A stretch of 64,000 bases of DNA from G963666895 sp963666895 (GTDB taxonomy: Bacteria > Desulfobacterota > Desulfovibrionia > Desulfovibrionales > Desulfovibrionaceae). The notes beneath the pieces are model-generated. The model did no database searches and was not told the origin of the DNA. It saw nothing but the letters and a program-made list of their open reading frames with translations. Location of the stretch: positions 310,001 through 374,000 of the forward strand of contig CAXXNS010000016.1 of NCBI GenBank assembly GCA_963666895.2, read 5' to 3'. The position numbers were made by a program, and so were the translations under genes. Every line of letters starts with the position of its first letter. Within the stretch, counting starts at the first letter, position 1. Below are positions 18,136 through 27,345 of this stretch, piece after piece.

Positions 18136-20761
18136 CCGCCGGTTCAATCTTAGCAATTAAATCTTTGTGTATAGAAGAGATAATATCTGGATCAGTTATT
18201 TTCTCTCCCACCGAATCAGCAACATATAATACATCAGTTACCCGGTTTCCCTCAGTGATAATGCGCGCAAAGTGAATATTGATTTGCAGCGGCGAAAAGA
18301 CCGACGTAATATCCTGCAGCAAACCATGTCTATCAGCGCATCGAACCACAATCACGGTAAAACGGGCGGTACTATCATTTGAAATTTTAACAGTGCTTTC
18401 AAAGCTGCTTCGCCCCATATTGCTTGAGATAATGGATTTAGGAGGCAAAGGAGGCAACTCATTGGAAATAAGTATACGCACAACTCTCTCTCGTAAAAGT
18501 TCCAGGCGCGATTCTGGGATAATTTCACTGCTCAGGTTATCGCGTATGATAATATTATTAGCAACAATACCGTCAGTTCTGGTGTTAAGTTTCGCCTCAA
18601 CAATACTAAAGTTTTCCAGCATAATGGCGGTGCAAATACGATTAAACAGCCCCAAACTATCACGAAATACTATTTCAAGTTGTTTGCACCTGGGATCAAG
18701 ATGAGACAGTATTCTGATTTGAGGAGTTTTGCCATCGAAATCGCGCACCATTTCGATATGTTGACGGATATTGCGCCGTGATTGATTGAGTAGATAGCTG
18801 GGCGGTAAATGATCTAAATGTTCAACAATTATATCACGATCAAAATCGGCGGAAAGAGTCTTGATAATGATCTCTTTACGAGAAATTTCAAGGGCGTGAT
18901 GATCGAAAGAAGAAGGCGAATCGCTGAGGAAAATATCCCGTGAAGCCAGGTAAAGTTGCCAGAGAAGATTGTTTTTCCATTCCGTCATGGAATGGGGAGC
19001 GACCGAACGCATATCAACATAAGTCAGCAGATACATCATGTCGAGGTCGGCGACACGATCAAAAGCATCAGAGAAATCAATCGCGACCATCGGATCACTG
19101 AGGTCAAGATGCTGGGCGGTATGGCTCATCAAAAGGTGGAGTTTTACTAGAAACACCAGGCGCTTGGCCTGTTTATCTGGAAGCCTCATTCTACGAGCAA
19201 TTTTTTCGACCAACATGGCGCCGGTATTGGCGTGATTGCCATCGCGCCCCTTACCGATATCGTGGAAAAGAACAGCCAAACGAAGAAGGTATCTATCTTC
19301 GCACTCACGATATAAAACAAACCTTTCTTCAGAGAAGTTCATGGAATCATCAAGAAGGTGTTCGAGATGATATAAACAAAGCAAAGAATGTTCGTCAACC
19401 GTATAGCGATGAACCAAATCATAACGCACCAGACAGGAAATGGCTTTCCATTCCGGAAAAAGACGTTCGAAAAAACCAATGCTGCGCATTTGTTGAAGTG
19501 CCGGTTCGATTTTGCAATCCAAAGAGAAGAAATCCAGCAGCATTTCGGCGTTATGCTTGTCATGCAGGAAAGCCTGATCAATCAGATCCAGGTTATCATG
19601 AATCATATTCGCAGATTCATCAGATATTTTAGCCTCATGTTCAGCGGCCAAAACAAAGGCCTTAAGCAACCGTTGAGGATTATGTTCAAAGAAGTGAAAA
19701 TCCTGAGGATTATGGATTTGATTATTGCATAAAGTGAATCCATCAGACAGAGATTTATGCTTTGTGAAACGTAAAAAAGACCAGAAAGGTTTCGGAACCG
19801 CCAATCGTCCCATCTGGTCGGCGAAGAGGGAGATAGTAAGCGCATGGCTATAATAGTCACGCATCATTTTTTCTTCGGCCAGGCGACCGGCGCCGTCTTT
19901 ATAACCTAGCCTTCTTGCAACATCCTGCTGCAAGGGAAGGGCAAGAACATCCTGTTCCTTACCGGTGAGAAAATGTAAATCATTCCGCAGAAGCCATAGG
20001 AAAGAGACCGCTTTCTCCACGCGATCCATGGTCTGATCATCAATGATATGGCTACGCTTCAGATGCAAGAGATTCATGGTGCGCCCTTGCATCAGCGATC
20101 CGATCCATAATCCGTAATGGAAGCCGCGCAATCCCCCCTGGCTCTCTTTTACATTTGGTTCGGAGATATTGATAGTAGCGCCGTGCCGCGAAAGTCGCTC
20201 CTGGCGTTCTTCGGTTTTGAGCCGTATACGCTCCCAGCGGTTTTTTTGTATAACAGACCACAATTCCCGCTTGAAGCGCTCAAAAAGGCGCCAATCCCCG
20301 GCCAAAAAACGGCTTTCAGACATAGCGGTCTGGCTATGAGAATCCTGATTTGATCCAAGAGACTCTTTATAATTCCGGCAGCAATGCCCAACCACAAAGC
20401 CGAGATCAAATAAAGTCCTGAAGAACTCAGCAATAAGTTGCTGTTCGGCTGGAGCAAGAGGCTTTTTGTGTAGAAATATCAGATCGAGATCAGATTTGGG
20501 ATGTTGATGCCTGCGACCATAACCACCTTGAGCAAGAAGAAGAATATGCTTAGGAAGTTCATCCTGCTTCAAAATACGCATCAAATGTTCCAGCAGGAGA
20601 TTAAGTACAAGGGAATCGGTTGTTTCAGTAATCTCTCGAACAATAACGCGAGAATCCTCACCTGTCTCATGATGAGAACGAATTATTTCTAAATCACCAA
20701 GATAATAATAAAAATTATCCGCAATTTCGGAATTAACTGGAAGTGATTTCAAGTTTACCAT
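18116..20761 (-). CDS. glnD: [Protein-PII] uridylyltransferase / uridylyl-removing enzyme
   Basis: A bifunctional nitrogen sensor that uridylylates PII under low glutamine and removes the group under high glutamine. The 881-residue length is typical. The nucleotidyltransferase core has GGYGRRHQHPKSDLDL (about residues 82-97). The HD domain has LFHDIGKGRDGNH (near residue 500), and two C-terminal ACT domains (about 690-760 and 800-870) bind glutamine. No glnB or glnA is nearby in the window. It lies 83 bases downstream of the hydrogenase maturation protease on the same strand and overlaps the GAF/HD gene downstream. The Shine-Dalgarno is poor. Confidence 0.96.
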   Translation of the reverse strand: MVNLKSLPVNSEIADNFYYYLGDLEIIRSHHETGEDSRVIVREITETTDSLVLNLLLEHLMRILKQDELPKHILLLAQGGYGRRHQHPKSDLDLIFLHKKPLAPAEQQLIAEFFRTLFDLGFVVGHCCRNYKESLGSNQDSHSQTAMSESRFLAGDWRLFERFKRELWSVIQKNRWERIRLKTEERQERLSRHGATINISEPNVKESQGGLRGFHYGLWIGSLMQGRTMNLLHLKRSHIIDDQTMDRVEKAVSFLWLLRNDLHFLTGKEQDVLALPLQQDVARRLGYKDGAGRLAEEKMMRDYYSHALTISLFADQMGRLAVPKPFWSFLRFTKHKSLSDGFTLCNNQIHNPQDFHFFEHNPQRLLKAFVLAAEHEAKISDESANMIHDNLDLIDQAFLHDKHNAEMLLDFFSLDCKIEPALQQMRSIGFFERLFPEWKAISCLVRYDLVHRYTVDEHSLLCLYHLEHLLDDSMNFSEERFVLYRECEDRYLLRLAVLFHDIGKGRDGNHANTGAMLVEKIARRMRLPDKQAKRLVFLVKLHLLMSHTAQHLDLSDPMVAIDFSDAFDRVADLDMMYLLTYVDMRSVAPHSMTEWKNNLLWQLYLASRDIFLSDSPSSFDHHALEISRKEIIIKTLSADFDRDIIVEHLDHLPPSYLLNQSRRNIRQHIEMVRDFDGKTPQIRILSHLDPRCKQLEIVFRDSLGLFNRICTAIMLENFSIVEAKLNTRTDGIVANNIIIRDNLSSEIIPESRLELLRERVVRILISNELPPLPPKSIISSNMGRSSFESTVKISNDSTARFTVIVVRCADRHGLLQDITSVFSPLQINIHFARIITEGNRVTDVLYVADSVGEKITDPDIISSIHKDLIAKIEPADDNGAR

Positions 20762-20843
20762 TGTATGCTATTCATCAAAAAAGTTCCGCCAGTCTAAAAT
20801 CAAACCATTCAGAGTAAACAATTAATATTTTCCCCTGAATAAT

Positions 20844-21320
20844 TTATACATTATCAGTATCCGCCCATAAGGCAAGTTGTTGCTCCACTCTCTCTACTAA
20901 TTTAGGTAAAGAATCAATAACCGGTTGAGTCATTTTTGCGCCAATAGTCAAGGGATCTTGAACTTCCATAGCGAAGATAACGATATCTTGAGGAAATTCG
21001 AGTTCCATCTGTTTTGCCATATCCATCAATTCAGGCAATCCGGCGTAATGCGGAGAAGGAGCGATAACTCTATCAAGATCAGAGGGTTTCATTTCAATAA
21101 TAGTTCCAGGCGGGTGTTTTTGAGTATAAATTGCATCAATGATAATCGCCCGCTGGTAATCAACGAAGATTTCCAGCAGAGCCACGCCGGAGACAGCGCT
21201 TTCTTCGATATCAGCCAAATGGGCTACGCGTTCAGACAACAGCCGGGCAGCGTAAATGCCTACTGCATCATCAGCGATAATATCGTTTCCTAAACAGAGA
21301 ACTAATACTTTTTTAGCCAT
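20844..21320 (-). CDS. Hydrogenase maturation endopeptidase (HycI/HoxW/FrcD family)
   Basis: A 158-residue Ni-dependent protease that trims the C-terminus of a [NiFe]-hydrogenase large subunit after metal insertion. The N-terminal LVLCLGNDIIADDAVGIYAA carries the conserved GN-x-D-x-x-G/A pattern with the first acidic nickel ligand. The middle segment DYQRAIIIDAIYTQKHPPG carries the conserved DA-x-x region. The PSPHYAGLPELMDMAKQ region holds the conserved histidine of group-3/4 relatives. It sits directly after mvhA, its expected substrate, although an intrinsic terminator separates them. Confidence 0.92.
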   Translation of the reverse strand: MAKKVLVLCLGNDIIADDAVGIYAARLLSERVAHLADIEESAVSGVALLEIFVDYQRAIIIDAIYTQKHPPGTIIEMKPSDLDRVIAPSPHYAGLPELMDMAKQMELEFPQDIVIFAMEVQDPLTIGAKMTQPVIDSLPKLVERVEQQLALWADTDNV

Positions 21321-21341
21321 AATAATCCTAAATAAAAATGC

Positions 21342-21387
21342 TCTAAAACAAAATTTGGCAAAGCCCTAATGCAAGAGCTTTGCCAAA
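21342..21387 (-). terminator. Intrinsic terminator between mvhA and the maturation protease gene
   Basis: An 11-bp perfect stem (TTTGGCAAAGC / GCTTTGCCAAA) with a 12-base loop lies 62 bases past mvhA. On the minus strand it is followed by TTTTGTTTT. It should end or attenuate the hdr-mvh transcript before the protease gene, so the protease, glnD and GAF/HD genes are transcribed at lower level or from their own promoter. Confidence 0.85.
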
Positions 21388-21448
21388 CGATAAAAGACTT
21401 TTCAGGGTAAATCTACCTTTTCAACAAAACTACAATTGTAAATCATGC

Positions 21449-22915
21449 CTAGTTTTGCCTGATTTCCTGAACCATATTTTTGTCGTGATCATAAACCCGC
21501 ACGGCTAAAGGCATCTGTCCAGGCAAAGCGTGGGTGGCGCAACCGTGACATGGATCATAAGCGCGGAACGCCATTTCGACCATGTTAAGGATGCCGTCGT
21601 TAACTTCACCTTTTTTAATCAAGCCTTTAGCGGCCTTATCGACTGACATGGCGATACGGGCGGCGTTGTTCTGAGTCGCAACGATAAGGTTAGCCATAGT
21701 GACCAAGCCTTTTTCGTCGGTTTTATAATGATGGAATAAAGTACCGCGGGGAGCTTCAACCACGCCAATGCCTTCTGAAGGAGTTTCAGTAGGGATCGTG
21801 TGATAATTAGGATCAGTGATCTCGTCATCCTCGGAAAGTTCTTTCATACGTTCCGCCGCATAGAGCATTTCGATCAATCTAGCCCAATGCGTAGCGAGCG
21901 TGTGATGAACCGGCTTCCCGCCCAGAGTTTTGTAGAACTGATCATAATGTTCCTGAGCCAAAGGAGTGGCCATTCCATCAGCCGCATTAAGACGCGCCAA
22001 GGGAGCAACGGCGTAAACGCCGCTGTCAACGCCATCATTAAATCCTGTCCAACCTTTTTGTTTCAGGTAACAGAACTTGATATAACTCCATGGTTCAACA
22101 TGCTCGGCGACGTGTTCAAGATAATCATTGGTATCGAATTTAACGAATTCTTTACCTTCAGGATCAACTACCCGCATTTTACCATCATAGAAGTTGATAT
22201 GGTTATTCTCATCGACCATACCCATATAATGAGTTTTGTGAGTATAGGCGTCAGAGACGATGGCATCGACATATTCCTTATTTTCCAGGACTATGTCGTT
22301 GAAGAGTTTGAGACTGAATTTTCCAAACTCAACAGCATCATTGGCATACTTGATATAAGTTTTCTGATCTTCTTTAGAGATGCCTTTGGAGACTCCGCCG
22401 GGGAGACCAAAAACCGGGTGAATCGCTTTCCCGCAAGTCAGTTTCATTAATTCACGCATTTTCTTGCGGAAACCGATGACCTGCTTACCTGCTTCTACAC
22501 CAACTTTGCCAATAACGCCAAGAATGTTGCGTTCGGCTTTCGGGGCGGTTGGACCAACAACGAAGTCAGGCCCGCCCAGGAAATAAAAGTGGAGGGCATG
22601 ATCTTCGATGGTGAAGATGTTATACAACAACTCACGGATTTTCTTGGCGGCAGCCGGTGGATCAACTTTATATACATTGTCGAGAGCTTTGGCGGCGGCC
22701 ATGTGATGCGCCATCGGGCAGACGCCGCAGATACGGGATGTAATCTGCGGCATATCTTCTACTCGGCGGCCCTGAGCAAATTTCTCGAATCCGCGTAGTT
22801 CGGGGATTTGAAAATAGGCTTTATCTACATCACCTTGTTCGTTAAGAAAGATGTCTATCTTTCCATGTCCTTCAAGGCGCGTGATGGGATCGATAATAAT
22901 TTCTCGGCGACTCAT
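21449..22915 (-). CDS. mvhA: F420-non-reducing [NiFe]-hydrogenase large subunit (group 3c)
   Basis: The 488-residue catalytic subunit, which binds the Ni-Fe active site and oxidises H2 in the cytoplasm. The N-terminal ligand motif is RICGVCPMAHH (about residues 61-71). The C-terminal motif is DPCHGCATH (about residues 453-461), so all four Cys ligands are present. ITRLEGHGKIDI near the N-terminus and the acidic, compact sequence match Mvh/Vhu-type subunits. A 27-residue tail follows the final His, a possible site of processing by the neighbouring protease. It is preceded by a strong Shine-Dalgarno and by mvhG (2-base gap). Confidence 0.96.
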   Translation of the reverse strand: MSRREIIIDPITRLEGHGKIDIFLNEQGDVDKAYFQIPELRGFEKFAQGRRVEDMPQITSRICGVCPMAHHMAAAKALDNVYKVDPPAAAKKIRELLYNIFTIEDHALHFYFLGGPDFVVGPTAPKAERNILGVIGKVGVEAGKQVIGFRKKMRELMKLTCGKAIHPVFGLPGGVSKGISKEDQKTYIKYANDAVEFGKFSLKLFNDIVLENKEYVDAIVSDAYTHKTHYMGMVDENNHINFYDGKMRVVDPEGKEFVKFDTNDYLEHVAEHVEPWSYIKFCYLKQKGWTGFNDGVDSGVYAVAPLARLNAADGMATPLAQEHYDQFYKTLGGKPVHHTLATHWARLIEMLYAAERMKELSEDDEITDPNYHTIPTETPSEGIGVVEAPRGTLFHHYKTDEKGLVTMANLIVATQNNAARIAMSVDKAAKGLIKKGEVNDGILNMVEMAFRAYDPCHGCATHALPGQMPLAVRVYDHDKNMVQEIRQN

Positions 22916-22917
22916 AA

Positions 22918-23913
22918 TTACGCCCCTTCCTTTCCATTTCCGTTCCGCATGGTATTACATATGGCATGCAGATACGATTTAGGCAGGCTATAACGATAGA
23001 AAGTTCCTTCAGGATCCACGATGGAATCGAGCAACTTTTCTACTTCTTTTTCATCTTTACTGTCAATCAGAGAAGCGAAGCCGGAGATAGCTTTCGCGCC
23101 GAAATCATGGACGCGGCTTGTTGGTCCTAGGCAACCAGTGCAAGGCATATTGGCTTTCATGCATGCAGCGCCGCAGCCGCTGCGCGTTACTGGCCCCAGA
23201 CACATAAGTCCCTGCGCCAGCAGGCATTCCTTTGAATCAATTTTTATTTCAAAGGGCCTTTTGAACGTCGTGATTTCGAGCACGTCAGGCTTGGTTTCCT
23301 GCCGGTCGCAATCAGAGCACTGAGCGATATCCGGCGCCAAAACGGTTCCTTTAGGAGGAAGTTTATTCTCGAGAATGGCCTGGATAGCGCCAGTTATCAA
23401 ATTGACCGGAGGCGCGCAGCCGGGAAGATAGTAATCAACGTCTACTACCTGATCGAGACAACGTGCGGTCTCAAGAAATTGAGGAAGAGTTAAGGTTCCC
23501 TCTTGCGCCTTGAATTCCGTTTTAGGCATTACGCCTTCTTCATTAATAGTACTGGGCGATTCCAGGAAACTATTTTTAAGAATGGATTCACTGGAATAAA
23601 AATTACCAAGACCGGGGATTCCACCCATGTGAGAACAACTGCCGAAAGCAACCAGCAATTGAGTTTTTTTACGCATAAGATGCGCCATTTCCTCTTCTTC
23701 AGAGGTGCGAATGGCGCCATTGACGAAACAGACCGTCATTTCACCATCCTTCATAGCCCGGACATCGTCTTTTTTGAAGTCCATAGCGCAAGGCCAGAAG
23801 ACGATATCAACAGCTGCGACAACATCCAGTATAGCTTCTTCCAGATCGACGACAGCTTCTTCGCATCCGCCGCAGGAGGCTAACCAATTAAAGCCGACTT
23901 TAGGTTTACTCAT
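22918..23913 (-). CDS. mvhG: F420-non-reducing hydrogenase small subunit
   Basis: The 331-residue iron-sulfur subunit that carries electrons from the Ni-Fe site through three clusters to MvhD/HdrA. The proximal-cluster motif LASCGGCEEA is at the N-terminus. The partner cysteines GSCSHMGG and LPGCAPP follow at the usual spacing. The C-terminal half has a dense Cys set (CSDCDRQ, CLLAQGLMCLGP, SGCGAACM, CTGCLGP) for the medial and distal clusters. It has no Tat signal, so the enzyme is cytoplasmic. AAGGAG precedes the ATG, and mvhD ends 2 bases upstream. Confidence 0.95.
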   Translation of the reverse strand: MSKPKVGFNWLASCGGCEEAVVDLEEAILDVVAAVDIVFWPCAMDFKKDDVRAMKDGEMTVCFVNGAIRTSEEEEMAHLMRKKTQLLVAFGSCSHMGGIPGLGNFYSSESILKNSFLESPSTINEEGVMPKTEFKAQEGTLTLPQFLETARCLDQVVDVDYYLPGCAPPVNLITGAIQAILENKLPPKGTVLAPDIAQCSDCDRQETKPDVLEITTFKRPFEIKIDSKECLLAQGLMCLGPVTRSGCGAACMKANMPCTGCLGPTSRVHDFGAKAISGFASLIDSKDEKEVEKLLDSIVDPEGTFYRYSLPKSYLHAICNTMRNGNGKEGA

Positions 23914-23915
23914 GA

Positions 23916-24416
23916 TTATGCTCCTTCAACGCCGGCAGCAGCCAGTTCTTTATCCGCTTCTCGCTCGAAAGCCTCGGGAGAAGTGATAGGCGCGAGTTTA
24001 AGCGGTCCCAGTTTACGAACCTGCTCGGTCATTTCATTAACGACTTTTTGAACTTTATCGCCTTCCGAAGCGGCGATCCATTCCAGACGGACGCGTTCAT
24101 CTTCGATCCCCATTCGATCCAGGTAGCGTTTCAATAATTTGAAACGGCGCAAAGCTTTGTAATTGCCTTCCTGATAGTGACAATCGCCCGGGTGGCATCC
24201 ACCGATAAGAACTCCATCAGCCCCTTCGCGCAAAGCGGCCAGGATGAATTGTGGATCAACCCGCCCGGAACACATAACGCGAATGACGCGAACGTTCGGA
24301 GCATATTGGAGACGTGAGATGCCAGTCAGGTCTGACGCAGTATAAGTGCACCAGTTGCAGAAGAAGGCTACGATTCTTGGTTCAAATTCTTTAGGTGTTT
24401 CCTGGCCATTAGACAT
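23916..24416 (-). CDS. mvhD: Hydrogenase/heterodisulfide reductase linker, [2Fe-2S] subunit
   Basis: A 166-residue protein of the MvhD/FlpD family that joins MvhAG to HdrA and passes electrons to the bifurcating flavin. The conserved cysteines are CNWCTYTASD, VMCSGRVDPQF and GGCHPGDCHY, matching the family pattern. It overlaps the end of hdrA by 8 bases, the usual order in electron-bifurcating hdr/mvh operons. In many bacteria MvhD is fused to HdrA; here it is free, as in methanogens. Confidence 0.95.
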   Translation of the reverse strand: MSNGQETPKEFEPRIVAFFCNWCTYTASDLTGISRLQYAPNVRVIRVMCSGRVDPQFILAALREGADGVLIGGCHPGDCHYQEGNYKALRRFKLLKRYLDRMGIEDERVRLEWIAASEGDKVQKVVNEMTEQVRKLGPLKLAPITSPEAFEREADKELAAAGVEGA

Positions 24417-26427
24417 AGCTTAGAACCCCCTCAATCTCTTCGAATATCTGGTCATCAGTAAATAGATTCTGCATGATGGCGCCGGAGGGACATGCAGCGA
24501 CGCATGTTCCGCATCCCTTACATAATGCTTCGTTAATAACGCTCTTTTCGCCATCTTTGGATTCGTCTATGCGGATAGCAGTGTACGGACATAACGCCAC
24601 GCATGTGCGGCACCCACAACAAAGGTCTTCATGGATGCTGGCGGTATTGGGTTCGAGTTCAACATAACCTTTATCCACTAGGGCCATCGCTTCAGCCGCA
24701 GCCGCGCCAGCCTGGGCCACGCTATCGGGAATATCTTTGGGTCCCTGACAGGCGCCAGCCAGAAAGATACCATCAGTGGCGGTTGAAACCGGCGCCAATT
24801 TTGGATGCCGTTCGGTAAACCACCCTTGATGACTGCAAGAAATTCCAAATTTGCGGCGAACTTCATCAGCATCATCCTGCGCTTCCAAACCAACTGAAAG
24901 CACAACCATATCCACCGGGATACGGCGCGGAACGCCAACCAGGGTATCTTCAACCCGGATAACTAATTTGCCGGCCTCTTCGGGCGTCATAGCCCAATCG
25001 GTGACTTCGGCGACGCGTCCACGAATAAAATGGGTGCCTTCGGAGAGAAGACGATCATAGAACTCATCGTATCCTTTACCCGGAGTTCGCATGTCGATAT
25101 AGAAGTTATAAACTTCCGCACCGGAATGTTCCTTAATAAGATGCGCCAGTTTTAGCGAGTACATGCAGCAGACCCTGGAACAATATGCATTGGTTTTCTT
25201 ATCACGCGATCCGACGCAATGTACGATGCCCACCGATTTAGGCTCAGTACCATCACGCAAAATCAGTTCACCGCCAGTTGGCCCGGCGGCATTGATCAAG
25301 CGCTCTACTTCGAGACTGTTATAGACATGCGCATATTTGCCATAGCCATATTGCGGTATACGAGCGGCATCGAATGTTTTGAAGCCGGTAGCGAGAATAA
25401 TAGCGCCGCATTCGATATCAATGATTTCTTCCTGCTGGTTGAAATCAATGGCGTTTTTCTCGCAAACTTCGACGCATTTCTGTTTACATTTGCCTTTCGA
25501 CAATTGCAGACATTGATTTGGATCAATCAAAACCACAGGTGGAGTGGCTTGAGGGAATGGCATGTAAATAGGCTTGCGCTTACCCATGCCGACATTGAAT
25601 TCATCGTCGAACTTAGGTTTTTTAAACACGCATGCATCAACGCAAAGCAAGCAGCCAATGCATTCATCTTCTATGATATAACGCGGTTTACGCTTAACCT
25701 GAACCTTAAAATTACCAGTAAAGCCATCCACTTTTTCAACTTCGGAATAAGACCAAAGAGTGATGTTTGGATGATCTTTAACGTCAGACATTTTAGGAGT
25801 AAGAATGCACGCAGAGCAATCAAGGGTAGGGAAAGTTTTATCAAACTTCGCCATATGTCCGCCAATGGTCGCTTCGCGTTCAATCAGATAGACGTGTTTA
25901 CCGGAATTAGCTATAGTAAGAGCAGCATGAATACCGGCGATGCCTCCACCGACAACCACCACATCTGGATGGACGTCAACGCGCCTTTTCTCTAAAGCTT
26001 CATGGAGACTGACGCGATGAACCGCCGCAGCGATAAGCGCTTTAGCTTTATCATTTGCGTCTTCCTTGTTATCAGTAACCCAACTGACATGTTCGCGGAT
26101 ATTAGCCATCTGGAAGAAAAATGGATTAATACCCGCCGCGGCGCACGCTTTCCTAAAAGTATTTTCATGCATCAAAGGCGAGCATGAAGCTACGACTATG
26201 CGATTCAGATTATGTTCTTTAATATCTTTCTGAATCATCTCCTGACCTGGGTCAGAACACATAAATTTATAATCACGGGAGATTTCCACATTAGGGAGTT
26301 TTTTTGCAAATTCAGAAGCGCTTTCGCAATCAACTTTGCCAGCGATATTAATACCGCAATGACAAACATACACCCCAATCCGGGGGATATCTCCATTGGT
26401 CTTTCCATTACTATTCTGGTCCAACAT
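24409..26427 (-). CDS. hdrA: Heterodisulfide reductase subunit A-like flavoprotein (electron bifurcating)
   Basis: A 672-residue FAD protein at the centre of the HdrABC-MvhADG complex, where an electron pair from H2 is split between ferredoxin and the disulfide-reducing HdrB. HdrA-type N-terminal cysteines (YVCHCGINIAG) come first. The FAD fold is VVVVGGGIAGIHAAL (about residue 155). FPTLDCSACILTPKM holds the inserted-cluster cysteines. A ferredoxin-like insertion follows (CIGCLLCVDAC, then KCKQKCVEVC). Two C-terminal [4Fe-4S] motifs, CCGCRTCVALCP and CKGCGTCVAACP, complete the protein. No selenocysteine codon is needed. AAGGAGG lies before the ATG. Confidence 0.96.
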   Translation of the reverse strand: MLDQNSNGKTNGDIPRIGVYVCHCGINIAGKVDCESASEFAKKLPNVEISRDYKFMCSDPGQEMIQKDIKEHNLNRIVVASCSPLMHENTFRKACAAAGINPFFFQMANIREHVSWVTDNKEDANDKAKALIAAAVHRVSLHEALEKRRVDVHPDVVVVGGGIAGIHAALTIANSGKHVYLIEREATIGGHMAKFDKTFPTLDCSACILTPKMSDVKDHPNITLWSYSEVEKVDGFTGNFKVQVKRKPRYIIEDECIGCLLCVDACVFKKPKFDDEFNVGMGKRKPIYMPFPQATPPVVLIDPNQCLQLSKGKCKQKCVEVCEKNAIDFNQQEEIIDIECGAIILATGFKTFDAARIPQYGYGKYAHVYNSLEVERLINAAGPTGGELILRDGTEPKSVGIVHCVGSRDKKTNAYCSRVCCMYSLKLAHLIKEHSGAEVYNFYIDMRTPGKGYDEFYDRLLSEGTHFIRGRVAEVTDWAMTPEEAGKLVIRVEDTLVGVPRRIPVDMVVLSVGLEAQDDADEVRRKFGISCSHQGWFTERHPKLAPVSTATDGIFLAGACQGPKDIPDSVAQAGAAAAEAMALVDKGYVELEPNTASIHEDLCCGCRTCVALCPYTAIRIDESKDGEKSVINEALCKGCGTCVAACPSGAIMQNLFTDDQIFEEIEGVLSYV

Positions 26428-26437
26428 GATATCCTCC

Positions 26438-27313
26438 TTACTTAGCCGCTAATGCGGGTTCGAGCGGTACAAACTGACGTTGCAGTCCTAATTTACGACC
26501 ACTGATTCCGAGCGCCACTCCCATCAATTGCGTAAAATAAACGGGGGGAATATTAACAGGATTCTCGAAACGCTTGCTCATTTCGCCCTGATAACATTCA
26601 AGGTTGAACTGACAGAGAGGACAGGCGGTGACGATAGCGTCGGCGCCGCGAAATTGCGCTTCCCGCAGCAAGATATAACTCAAACGCTGTCCAACATCCG
26701 GCACAACACCGGTTAAGGTTCCTCCGCAGCAACGGGTTTTAAGCGGCCAATCAACCGGCTCAGCGCCCAGCGCAGCCATCAGTTTATCCATTGATTGTGG
26801 ATTATGTTGATCATCAAAGGTAGCATAAGGTCTTACGACCTGGCAGCCATAATAACTGGCGACGTTTGTTCCTTCTAACGGTCTGGTAACTTTTTCCTTG
26901 ATTCTATCAACGCCGATATCGTTCACCAGAACATCAAGCGGGTGACGAACTTTCACAACGCCTTTATATTCCAGACCCCCGGCTTTCAAAGCATTGCGAA
27001 TTTTATCGCCATTGCTTCCGCCTTGTTCAAGATAACGTTGCGCTTTAGACAATACCAAGAAGCAGGCGGCGCAAGGCGCGATTACGCTAACTTCTTCATA
27101 ATTATTCTGTTTTTCGGCCAACGCCAGGTTTCGCGCGGCCAGTGCGTATGCCTTCAGCTCATTAACCGCCATGTAGGCAGTGGCGCCGCAGCAATTCCAA
27201 TCGTCCACTTCCTCCATCGGGATTTCAAGCACATCAAAAACCGACAAAATCGATTCCTCATACGCCCGCCCGGTTCCTTTTAATGAGCATCCAGGATAAT
27301 AGAGATATCTCAT
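26438..27313 (-). CDS. hdrB: Heterodisulfide reductase subunit B-like protein
   Basis: The 291-residue catalytic subunit carrying two CCG domains, each of which binds a non-cubane [4Fe-4S] cluster that cleaves a disulfide. Both cysteine sets are complete: C9, CC near residue 41 (WNCCGAT) and CAAC near residue 82; then YYGCQVV, TRCCGGT and ACPLC. The active-site architecture is therefore intact and not a degenerate copy. GAGG precedes the ATG at 27313, and hdrA begins 10 bases downstream. In methanogens the substrate is CoM-S-S-CoB; the bacterial substrate here is unknown. Confidence 0.95.
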   Translation of the reverse strand: MRYLYYPGCSLKGTGRAYEESILSVFDVLEIPMEEVDDWNCCGATAYMAVNELKAYALAARNLALAEKQNNYEEVSVIAPCAACFLVLSKAQRYLEQGGSNGDKIRNALKAGGLEYKGVVKVRHPLDVLVNDIGVDRIKEKVTRPLEGTNVASYYGCQVVRPYATFDDQHNPQSMDKLMAALGAEPVDWPLKTRCCGGTLTGVVPDVGQRLSYILLREAQFRGADAIVTACPLCQFNLECYQGEMSKRFENPVNIPPVYFTQLMGVALGISGRKLGLQRQFVPLEPALAAK

Positions 27314-27345
27314 AGCATCCTCTTTCTCTGGCTGAATATAACCAA

